DNA of 64,000 nt from Niastella vici (lineage in GTDB: Bacteria; Bacteroidota; Bacteroidia; Chitinophagales; Chitinophagaceae). Within the stretch, counting starts at the first letter, position 1; every line of letters begins with the position of its first letter. The stretch is from assembly GCF_002077945.1 (NCBI RefSeq), contig NZ_LVYD01000102.1:1-64000 (forward strand), read 5' to 3'. This document shows, piece after piece, positions 52,778-60,500 of the stretch. A model generated the notes under the pieces. It ran no database searches. It was not told the origin of the DNA and saw only the letters and a program-made list of their open reading frames with translations. The position numbers and the translations under genes are program-made.

Positions 52778-53233
52778 ATGAACCTCCTTCAAAAAATGGA
52801 ATACTGGGGTGACAGGCATCATCCCAAATGGCTGGATATCTTCCGCTTTGCACTTGGTATATTTCTCGTCTACAAAGGGGTTGAGTTTCTCGAAAACATG
52901 GGCACTATGATCAATCAAATGCGCGGTCTTTTGCCCCATATTTATTTCTCTTTAAGTTTATTGGGCCACTATATTGTTTTTGCCCATATCGTAGGGGGCC
53001 TTATGCTGGCATTTGGCTTCGGTACCAGGGCCTCCTGTATTATGCAGATCCCCATTCTGATAGGCGCAATTTTCTTTATAAACTCGTCAGAAGGCATGTT
53101 CAATTCCTACTCCCAAATGATCATCACAGTTGTTTGCCTGTTAGGACTTATCTATTTCCTTATTGCCGGTAATGGCCCCTGGTCGGTAGACCGGTTTCTT
53201 GTTGAAAAGGAGGATAAGCGCCCGGAATTCTGA
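52778..53233 (+). CDS. DoxX-like membrane protein (151 aa)
   Basis: Start chosen at the ATG (MNLLQKMEYWGDRHHPKWLD). Four membrane helices (about 18-38, 55-80, 85-103, 110-130) have the DoxX/SURF4-type layout, with HIVGGLMLAFGFGTRASCI in the second and WSVDRFL at the C-terminus. DoxX proteins take part in oxidative stress or quinol pathways in some bacteria; here function is open. Confidence 0.75.
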   Translation: MNLLQKMEYWGDRHHPKWLDIFRFALGIFLVYKGVEFLENMGTMINQMRGLLPHIYFSLSLLGHYIVFAHIVGGLMLAFGFGTRASCIMQIPILIGAIFFINSSEGMFNSYSQMIITVVCLLGLIYFLIAGNGPWSVDRFLVEKEDKRPEF

Positions 53234-53272
53234 AAATTTATTTTGCCGGCCGCGCAGGTTTTTGATCGTTCC

Positions 53273-53285
53273 TTCGACTAAATAC
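53273..53285 (+). promoter_or_regulatory. TTCGACnAAnTA motif before the ECF sigma gene
   Basis: TTCGACTAAATAC lies 42 bases before the sigma ATG. A similar TTCGACAAAGTAT stands at 54785-54797, before the YHYH gene. The shared motif may be the target of this sigma factor. Confidence 0.35.
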
Positions 53286-53326
53286 ATAGCTATATATTTG
53301 ACGAACTGACGATCAATTAATTGTAC

Positions 53327-53875
53327 ATGCTGAATTTCAGGGAAGACGCGACTGCTTTCCGGGCCTTTATTGAAGCACATCAACAACAGGTGTATAACCT
53401 GGTGTTGAAGATGGTTCAGTATGTACATGATGCAGAGGAAATAACCCAGGATGTATTTGTTGATGTATTCCGTAAACCCGATGCTTACCGGGGCGATGCG
53501 GCGGTAAGCACCTGGCTGTACCGTATTGCCATGAACAAATGCATTGATCATCTTCGCCGTCAACAACGTAAAAAACGACATTTTTTATCGGCCTTTTTTG
53601 CACCGGGCGTTAGCAATGCTTCGGAAGAACCATCCCATGCCGTTCACCCCGGTATGGTGACTGAACAAAAAGAAAAGCTGGCCATTCTGTACAAGGCGTT
53701 GAACCAGTTGCCGGCTAATCAGCATACGGCCTGGGTGTTGGGCGAGCTGGAAAACCTCAGCTATAAAGAGATCAGTGAGGTGATGCAGTTGTCGGTATCG
53801 TCGGTAGAATCTTTATTATTCCGGGCACGCAGGAATGTAAAAAAGATCCTGTCGGGTATGTATCCCGGAGAGTAG
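53327..53875 (+). CDS. ECF RNA polymerase sigma factor
   Basis: The ATG at 53327 is used; the TTG at 53321 would add two residues. Region 2 (FRAFIEAHQQQVYNLVLKMV, DAEEITQDVFVDVFRK, YRGDAAVSTWLYRIAMNKCID) and region 4 (LYKALNQLPANQHTAWVLGE, LSYKEISEVMQLSVSSVESLLFRARRNV) are complete. It heads a run of six plus-strand genes with envelope functions and probably controls them. 182 residues. Confidence 0.93.
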   Translation: MLNFREDATAFRAFIEAHQQQVYNLVLKMVQYVHDAEEITQDVFVDVFRKPDAYRGDAAVSTWLYRIAMNKCIDHLRRQQRKKRHFLSAFFAPGVSNASEEPSHAVHPGMVTEQKEKLAILYKALNQLPANQHTAWVLGELENLSYKEISEVMQLSVSSVESLLFRARRNVKKILSGMYPGE

Positions 53876-53891
53876 TATTAAAACAAGTATC

Positions 53892-54203
53892 ATGAGCAAA
53901 GAGAAATGGATCGATGACATTATCCAAAGCGGAAAAGACCTTTCGCCGTTACCGGTGAATCCCTTCCTGGCCACGCGGGTAGAAGCAAAGTTGCACGCTT
54001 TGTCAACAGAAAGAACGGTTCCGGTAATACCCGTACGTTGGGTATTTACCGCTGCGCTGGCCATGGTGATATTATTACTGGTGAATGTGGTGTTGTTGCG
54101 TACTACCAACCTGTCGGCAAAAAAGAACGCCGGTATACAACAGGTGATGCAGGAATACGGCTGGGGTAATAATGATATTTATACAATGAATTATTCAAAA
54201 TAA
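53892..54203 (+). CDS. Short single-pass membrane protein, putative anti-sigma factor
   Basis: A cytosolic segment of about 50 residues (MSKEKWIDDIIQSGKDLSPL at the start, FLATRVEAKLHAL) is followed by one membrane helix (WVFTAALAMVILLLVNVVLL) and a short outside tail with YGWGNNDIYTMNY. The position 16 bases after the sigma gene and this topology fit an anti-sigma factor, though no zinc-binding HxxxCxxC motif is present. It has 103 residues. Confidence 0.6.
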   Translation: MSKEKWIDDIIQSGKDLSPLPVNPFLATRVEAKLHALSTERTVPVIPVRWVFTAALAMVILLLVNVVLLRTTNLSAKKNAGIQQVMQEYGWGNNDIYTMNYSK

Positions 54204-54208
54204 CAGTT

Positions 54209-54748
54209 ATGAGCAAGGTGTTGTTTTTAACTATTTGTATCGTGGTTTTATTTTTACTGAATGCCGGCATGCTGGTATACCTGTTCAGGCTGCGTACGTA
54301 TCAGCATGAGTTGCGTGGGCAGAATGCCGCGGTATTTATCATTGACCGCCTGCATCTCGATGCCCATCAGCAGGAGGAGTTTGCCACTTTGCGGCAACAG
54401 CACCAGGCAGTAACCCGCCGGGCGCATGATGAAGACCGCCATTTGCACGATGAATATTTTACTTTATTGAAAACTGCTCATCCCGATAAAGCAAAGGCCG
54501 ATTCCATTGCTTCATTGATAGCAGCCCAACGCGCCGTTATTGAAAAAGCGACGTTCGATCATTTTGAAAAGCTGCGCAATTTGTGTAACGATGAGCAAAA
54601 ACAGCTGTTCGATAATACCATCGATGAAATAGCCAGGCGAATGGCGCCGGCACCGGGTGGGCCAGGCGGTCCCGATGGTCCTCCGGATGGGCCTGGGGGC
54701 CCGCCAGGTGCGCCGGCCGGAATGCCCCCGCCTCCACCCCGGCAATAA
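54209..54748 (+). CDS. Periplasmic CnrX/CpxP-like metal sensor with Gly-Pro-rich tail
   Basis: One N-terminal membrane helix anchors a periplasmic helical domain with IIDRLHLDAHQQEEFATLRQ, HDEDRHLHDEYFTLL and LCNDEQKQLFDNTIDEIAR, the pattern of heavy-metal-sensing CnrX and of CpxP-like proteins. Several His residues (HHH-like spacing near 70-86) may bind metal. The last 34 residues are almost entirely Gly, Pro and Ala and end in PPPPPRQ. Starts 5 bases after the putative anti-sigma gene. Confidence 0.7.
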   Translation: MSKVLFLTICIVVLFLLNAGMLVYLFRLRTYQHELRGQNAAVFIIDRLHLDAHQQEEFATLRQQHQAVTRRAHDEDRHLHDEYFTLLKTAHPDKAKADSIASLIAAQRAVIEKATFDHFEKLRNLCNDEQKQLFDNTIDEIARRMAPAPGGPGGPDGPPDGPGGPPGAPAGMPPPPPRQ

Positions 54749-54784
54749 AATTTTAAAATAACCCGCAAGGAATGGAACGCCCGG

Positions 54785-54797
54785 TTCGACAAAGTAT
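54785..54797 (+). promoter_or_regulatory. Second TTCGACnAAnTA motif, before the YHYH gene
   Basis: TTCGACAAAGTAT ends 13 bases before the ATG at 54811. See the copy at 53273-53285. It may mark an internal promoter of the six-gene run. Confidence 0.3.
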
Positions 54798-54810
54798 TTA
54801 AACCCCTAAC

Positions 54811-55548
54811 ATGAAAATCATGCTTCTGAACCTGATAACCCTTTTAATAATATTGACCAGCTGTCATAAGAATAGCACCAGTTCTGTCAGTACAGAAATT
54901 CCTGCCGTATATAAAAAAGTGTATGGCGCCACCGATATGTACATTGATGGCAATTACATCGTCATTAAATCGAACGGGCGGCCCGATCATAAGAGTCCTT
55001 ACTACAAGAGTACGCAATGGGAAAGCGCGCTGTATGAGGCGTACAATGGCAATAACAGCAGCTTTATGCAGAATCCTAACCTGATCGCCACGGCATCGCT
55101 TACCTTCCGCCTGCCATTGAAACCTGTAAAAGCAGCTTCGGTACAGGCCACGCCCCTGGGACCGATCGGCGTTTCGCTGAATGGCGTTCCGTTCTATAAC
55201 CAGTATGCTGCCAATTACCAGCCGCTTACCATGGAATTAAATACGCTCGATCAATACAATGGTCATCCGCAGCAAATGGGCGGTTATCATTATCATATTG
55301 AACCAACTTATCTCACCGCTAAATACGGCAAACATGTGCTGCTGGGCTTTTTGCTCGATGGGTTTCCGGTGTATGGTCCGTTGGAGAATAATACCACGCT
55401 TACTAATGATATGCTCGATGCCTGTCATGGCCACACGCATGCGACTACCGATTATCCCGATGGCATTTATCATTACCACGTAACGGCAGATGCGCCTTAT
55501 ATTAACGGCACTGGTTTTTATGGAACACCCGGAACTGTTGCGCAATGA
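54811..55548 (+). CDS. YHYH-domain lipoprotein (245 aa)
   Basis: A lipoprotein signal peptide ends in LLIILTSC (C18). The YHYH domain carries the two signature motifs GGYHYHIEP and GIYHYHVT, plus CHGHTHATTDYPDG between them; the many His and Asp residues look fit for metal binding. Known YHYH proteins are secreted and of unclear role. It lies in the ECF sigma run, upstream of a SCO1-like gene. Confidence 0.85.
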   Translation: MKIMLLNLITLLIILTSCHKNSTSSVSTEIPAVYKKVYGATDMYIDGNYIVIKSNGRPDHKSPYYKSTQWESALYEAYNGNNSSFMQNPNLIATASLTFRLPLKPVKAASVQATPLGPIGVSLNGVPFYNQYAANYQPLTMELNTLDQYNGHPQQMGGYHYHIEPTYLTAKYGKHVLLGFLLDGFPVYGPLENNTTLTNDMLDACHGHTHATTDYPDGIYHYHVTADAPYINGTGFYGTPGTVAQ

Positions 55549-55618
55549 GATCAATGGTGAATGGTCAATGGTCAATAAGGCCGCTTACTCCAGGGCGGGC
55601 GAAGCAAAAATTCAGATT

Positions 55619-56191
55619 ATGAGATTACACTTGATTTTATTAGTCATGGCGGTGCTCAACAGTTGTGTTCATCAAACTCCCATGCCTGTTATACCGCAGG
55701 TGTACGTGGCCGCTTCAAATAAAGGTTTTGCCCTGCAACAAGGCGTTTTGTACTTAAACGGTCAGCCATTTTCGGGACTTCAATATGCGCTGCATTCCAC
55801 CGGTGATACGGCATTGGTAGTGCCTTTTTACAAAGGCCGGGAGTATGGTATGGGGCGGCAATGGTATGAGAACGGGCAATTAAAAGAGAGACGCTTTTTT
55901 GTGAACGGACAAAAAACAGGGGTGCATACCGGTTGGTGGCAAAACGGGCAATTGCAATTTGAATATCATTTCAGTAAAGATATGTTTGAAGGAACAGTGA
56001 AAGAATGGTACGCCAATGGCCGCCTGTTCAGGCAAATGCATTATACGGGTGGAACCGAGAACGGCCTGCAGCAGATATGGCAACCCGATGGTAAGGTGTT
56101 TGCTAATTACGAAGCGCGGGATGGCCGGAATTATGGGTTAACCGGCACTATGCATTGTAAAAATTACTGGAATAAAGTAGTTACGCAATAG
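55619..56191 (+). CDS. MORN-repeat (YwqK-like) lipoprotein
   Basis: The ATG at 55619 gives a lipoprotein signal (MRLHLILLVMAVLNSC); the longer frame to 55490 overlaps the YHYH gene. At least four MORN/YwqK-type repeats follow (WYENGQLKERRFFVNGQ, WWQNGQLQFEYHFSKDMF, WYANGRLFRQMHYTGG, IWQPDGKVFANYEAR). MORN repeats often bind lipid or partner proteins; the toxin-antitoxin label sometimes given to YwqK-like proteins is not supported by context here. Confidence 0.78.
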   Translation: MRLHLILLVMAVLNSCVHQTPMPVIPQVYVAASNKGFALQQGVLYLNGQPFSGLQYALHSTGDTALVVPFYKGREYGMGRQWYENGQLKERRFFVNGQKTGVHTGWWQNGQLQFEYHFSKDMFEGTVKEWYANGRLFRQMHYTGGTENGLQQIWQPDGKVFANYEARDGRNYGLTGTMHCKNYWNKVVTQ

Positions 56192-56217
56192 GACCACAAA
56201 TTATTCAGGCATATAAC

Positions 56218-56844
56218 ATGCTTAAACTTTTCATCAGAGTCGGTGCTTCAGGGTTCATCTTCATGGCAGGCTGCCAACAAAAAAGCAGCCTGCCTTATTA
56301 CAATTCTCCCGATTTCACCCCGGTTTGGAATATTGATACCCTGAAAAACGGATTGCACACCATTCCACCCTTCTCCTTTACCAATCCAAATAATGAACTG
56401 GTAACGGAGAAAACATTTGATAATACCATTTATGTGGCTGGCTTCTTTTTTACCAGTTGTGGAGTGGTTTGTCCGAAAATGACAATGAATATAAAAAAGG
56501 TGCAGGCAGCATTTGCGGGCAATCAACAGCTTGCCTTCCTGTTTCATTCGGTTACTCCGTGGATCGATAGCAGCGCCCGGCTGCTGGCATTTGCCAAAAA
56601 ATACCAACTGAACAACCAATGGCAGCTGGTTACCGGCGATCAGGGCGCTATTTATAAAATGGCGCGGCAGGCTTATTTTGCGGAAGAGGAACCCGGTTTT
56701 CAAAAAGACACTACCGAGTTCTTACATACAGAGCATTTATTACTGATTGATAAACAAAAACACATCAGGGGCATTTACAACGGTACCCTGCCGTTGGATG
56801 CTGAACGGCTTATAGGTGATATCAGGGTGTTGCTGCAGGAGTGA
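56218..56844 (+). CDS. SCO1/SenC-like copper-binding thioredoxin-fold lipoprotein
   Basis: A short lipoprotein signal (FIFMAGC, C19) anchors a thioredoxin fold. The copper motif is CGVVC (C81, C85) in FFFTSCGVVCPKMTMN with H170 in FLHTEHLLLID, matching the three ligands of SCO proteins. SCO proteins deliver copper to cytochrome oxidase CuA or act as thiol reductases. It ends the plus-strand run and supports a metal (copper) theme. Convergent with the immunity gene that ends 1 base later. Confidence 0.88.
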   Translation: MLKLFIRVGASGFIFMAGCQQKSSLPYYNSPDFTPVWNIDTLKNGLHTIPPFSFTNPNNELVTEKTFDNTIYVAGFFFTSCGVVCPKMTMNIKKVQAAFAGNQQLAFLFHSVTPWIDSSARLLAFAKKYQLNNQWQLVTGDQGAIYKMARQAYFAEEEPGFQKDTTEFLHTEHLLLIDKQKHIRGIYNGTLPLDAERLIGDIRVLLQE

Positions 56845-56845
56845 T

Positions 56846-57151
56846 TTACGACAATAATTCATCAACTGCCTGTACTAATTGAAGGCTTGCATCTTCAAAT
56901 TTTTCCTGTTCTTCTTCTGAGTACCAATCATCGCCGAAAGTAAAATAATTTGAAACATCCAGAAACGCCAGGGCCAGTTTTTTAGGAATATGATCCTGGT
57001 CTTTATAGGCAACTTTTAATACTTCAATGGCTTCGAGAACGGCGCCATACAATTCTTCATCCAACCCTTCTCTGTTTCTTAGTTTAACCTGAATAGAATT
57101 TTCACCCAGTAATCCTTCATATATAACGTTCAATGCCTCTTCTGTAGTCAT
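56846..57151 (-). CDS. Putative second immunity protein (101 aa)
   Basis: I start it at the ATG at 57151 (MTTEEALNVIYEGLLGENSI) because the longer frame begins inside an intrinsic terminator (57171-57210). The protein is acidic and largely helical, ending in SEEEQEKFEDASLQLVQAVDELLS. Small acidic proteins downstream of a Rhs toxin are usually immunity proteins; family not recognised. The terminator upstream suggests separate or leaky expression. Confidence 0.5.
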   Translation of the reverse strand: MTTEEALNVIYEGLLGENSIQVKLRNREGLDEELYGAVLEAIEVLKVAYKDQDHIPKKLALAFLDVSNYFTFGDDWYSEEEQEKFEDASLQLVQAVDELLS

Positions 57152-57170
57152 TAATGTGTGTTTGGGAATA

Positions 57171-57210
57171 AAAAACACCCGGTTAATACGATCCATGTAA
57201 TAACCGGGTG
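57171..57210 (-). terminator. Intrinsic terminator between the two immunity genes
   Basis: CACCCGGTTA (57176-57185 on the plus strand) and TAACCGGGTG (57201-57210) form a perfect 10-bp stem with a 15-base loop; TTTTTTATT follows on the minus strand. It starts 10 bases after the stop of the first immunity gene. Confidence 0.85.
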
Positions 57211-57220
57211 CTATAATATA

Positions 57221-57523
57221 TTATAATTCTAACGCTACAGTAACTGAAGGAAATTCATCTTCAAGAGCTGCCTGGTCCTGAACGGGCTCCAGCGTTATTT
57301 CACCATCAAGGGCAACAAACCTGATGAGCTTTTTGTCGGCAGTGAGTATAACGCCATGTTCAGCACCCTCATCTTCATCTTCAAAGTAGCCGGCAAGGTA
57401 GGCGCCTTTCAGGTTAACATTGCTTTCGACCAACAGCTCTCGCAGATCTTCCCATTCCGAATTTAACAGCTCGGTTAATTCAAGCACTTCTTCGCGGTAT
57501 AATTCTTTTTCTTGACTATCCAT
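57221..57523 (-). CDS. Putative immunity protein for the Rhs deaminase toxin (100 aa)
   Basis: A small, very acidic protein (MDSQEKELYREEVLELTELL; later LAGYFEDEDEGAEHG). It begins 4 bases after the stop of the Rhs toxin gene, the usual place of the cognate immunity gene. The charge fits inhibition of a basic nucleic-acid-binding toxin. No family recognised. Confidence 0.65.
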   Translation of the reverse strand: MDSQEKELYREEVLELTELLNSEWEDLRELLVESNVNLKGAYLAGYFEDEDEGAEHGVILTADKKLIRFVALDGEITLEPVQDQAALEDEFPSVTVALEL

Positions 57524-57527
57524 GTCT

Positions 57528-60500
57528 TTATGGTTTTAGTGGTGTTACAACTGTATGCATTAAATTGTCTGATCCAAATACCTGCTGACAAAAATGGCAC
57601 ATATCGCGGGTTGCTCCAATCTCTTCTATGTTTGCTCCAATTCTATCAGCTTCGCGTTTAATGGTTTGTTCAGCATCATTCAGGCGGTTCAGCGGCGTTC
57701 CCAATGGGTCTTTTGCCCTGGCTACCCGTTCAGTACCTGCCGCTTTTCTGATTCGTGGCGGTACATATCCTCTTTTCCCTGCTGATGACACCCAGTATTC
57801 TGTTTTACCATTCTTCAGCCTTACTTTGGCAACCGCAAAAGTAGTACGGCCTTTTTCAGACTTATTCATGGCTTTTTGCATCTTTGTAATTTTCTTGGAA
57901 ACGCATTCTTCAAGCCCGAATATGTCGACCCAGTTATTGGTGTCATGCACATACGCATAAATATTAAATCCACCAGTAACCGAAAGTGGGTCGGCGCTAA
58001 TATACAAACCTTCTTCTGGATTATAATACCGGAAGCGGTTATAATATAATCCGGTTTCCTCATCTTCATATTGACCCTGGTACCGGAAAGGTATAAAATT
58101 TTTGCTTCCGTCGATCATTCTTGCCCTGCCATAAATATCCAATGTGCATTCCCAAACCTTCTTTCCGTTGGCATCATATGCTTCTTTGGGTGTTCCAAGG
58201 TGATCGCTTATGATGCTCCAGCTTTCCCCGTTCCTAATCCTGGCACCGGGCACAAAGCTTTCTGCATCGAATACCCAGGTAATGGCATTTTCCCTGGCAT
58301 TTTGTGGATTGGGTTCTTCTTTGTCATAGACTATTTCTCCCCATTCATCGACTTTTGCCTGGGGTTTATCCTTTTCATCATAAGTCCATTCATGCAGGGG
58401 CACATTGCCATCCCATACCCAACGGGTTATTTTTCCGTTAAAAGTTTTTGATACCCGGCGGCCCAGCGCATCATATGTAAAAGACACCGTTTTGCCGTCG
58501 GGCCGTATTACTTTTTTCAGTGTGCCATCGGCATACCATACATATTTTGTTTTACGGTGGGTAGCCTTTTCGGTTTTGCTTATGAGGTTGCCCTCTTCAT
58601 CATATTTGTAAATATGGCTGTCGCTTTCAAGCAGGGCCCCATTGCTGTTATACCGGCGATCTGTTTTACCAGTGGTTTCATATATGCTGCCGGTGGCGTC
58701 GGTAGTGCGATGTATAACGCTATTGTCGGCATATTGGGCAAACACCAGATTGCCACCCGCATCGTGCTTAAAAAAAGTGTTGCTTTGCGAAAGGGCATCA
58801 AAAACATTGCTCAGCTGCTCGTTCACATTCCAGGTATATTGCTTCCAACTTTGTACCACGCCCTGTTTGCTTACCTTGTGTTCACCCGGACGGCCGGCCT
58901 GATCGTATTTCCATTCGCTGGTGAGGCCGCCTGGTAACATCCGTTCTATTTCCTCACCGGCCTTATTGTATTTTATTTTTGCATTCCATAAGGCTTCATG
59001 CATTTTAGCCTGCATATTCGTTACCTGTCCCTCAGCATTGCGGTCCATTTGTATATCGGCGCCCAAATTGCTGCTGATATGCACCCGGTTCCCTATTTTA
59101 TTATATTGGCTCCGGATCGTATATTCATCCTGTTGTTCGGTTTCAACAAAGCCGTCTTTATTACGGGTTACCCGTACTGCACAATGCTCATTGATGGCTT
59201 CTTTGATGTTGCCATTTTCATCATAACTGAACAGGGTAAAACTGCCGTCGTGGTATTCGATCTTTACTACCTGGCCATTGGCGTCGTATTCAAAGCGGGT
59301 ATGACGATTACCGGGCCGGCGGGTTTCGGTTATTTTACCGGTAACATCGAGCTCATATTGACGGGTAGAGCCATCGAATTTTGTTTCGGAAATGATCTCA
59401 CCGCGTTTATTGTAATTTACAAAGTAATGCCGGCCAGCTTCGTTGATGATGGTGGTGAGGCGTTCTTCGGTATCATACAGGAACTGAAGTTCCTGATTAT
59501 TCCAGCGGCGCTTTTTTACATTGCCCATGGCAGTGTATTCCAGGTGAAGCTCGGTATGATTGTCCTTAAGCCGGGTAATTTCTTCATACCCGTTATAATC
59601 CAGTTGTACTGCATTGCCATCTGGCAAATACAGGTTGCGTATACGGTTCAGTTCATCATATTTAAAGTTCCTTATTTGACCTTCGGTATTGGTGGTTTGT
59701 ATACAACGGCCCAATGCATCGTATTTCCAGTGTGCAGTTGATCCTTCAGGCAGCTGTATGGCGATGAGGTTCTCGTCTTCATCATAGGCCATGGTAGTTT
59801 TACGGTTACCATTTTCTACCACAGCTTCCAGTTGTCCTTCATTGTTGTAATCATAGGAGATGGTTCTTCCGCCAGGATAATTTATGAAACACAATCGCCG
59901 CATAGCATCATAGCCAAGTGTTTTACTGGTGCCATCGGGGCTTATTTCCAGCGTAAGCTGGTTGTACTCGTTATAGCTCATTTGTACACTACTACCATTG
60001 GGCAGGGTTATCTTTGTCATCCGGTGCCTTTCATCATAGGTATAACCGGTTATATTTCCCTCTTCATCAATTTCACGATACAGATCAAGATCTTCGGTAT
60101 ATTCTGTGTACTGATGATTGCCGTAGTGATCTGTTTCCTGTACGCATAAATTATTCTCATCGAAATAATAGGTAGTGTTCTCGCCTAAAGAATTCGTGAC
60201 GGTATTATATCCTTTACCATATTTAATAAAACCTTCCAGTACCCCGCCGTCGCCCCAGGTATGGATGCACCTTTTTTTACTGTCGTATTCCCAGTAAAAG
60301 CTTTGGCCATTGCGGTCGGTTTTTTTGATCATCAGGTGATAGCGGTATTCTACTTCTACCACCTGGGCCAATGCATCGGCAATGCGTACCAGGTCGCCGG
60401 CTTCATTGTATACATAGCTTGCCAGTACCTGCTCAACTTCGCGATGTTTTACGGTTACGGATGTTATCCGGTGCGCTTTATCGAGTTTGAAAAGCAGTTG

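Noticed and set aside
57152-57196. Upstream start of the second immunity gene
   Set aside because: This ATG lies inside the loop and arm of a strong terminator hairpin.
58998-59741. 247-codon plus-strand frame opposite the Rhs gene
   Set aside because: Hydrophobic shadow of YD repeats on the other strand; YD-rich DNA regularly gives long antisense frames.
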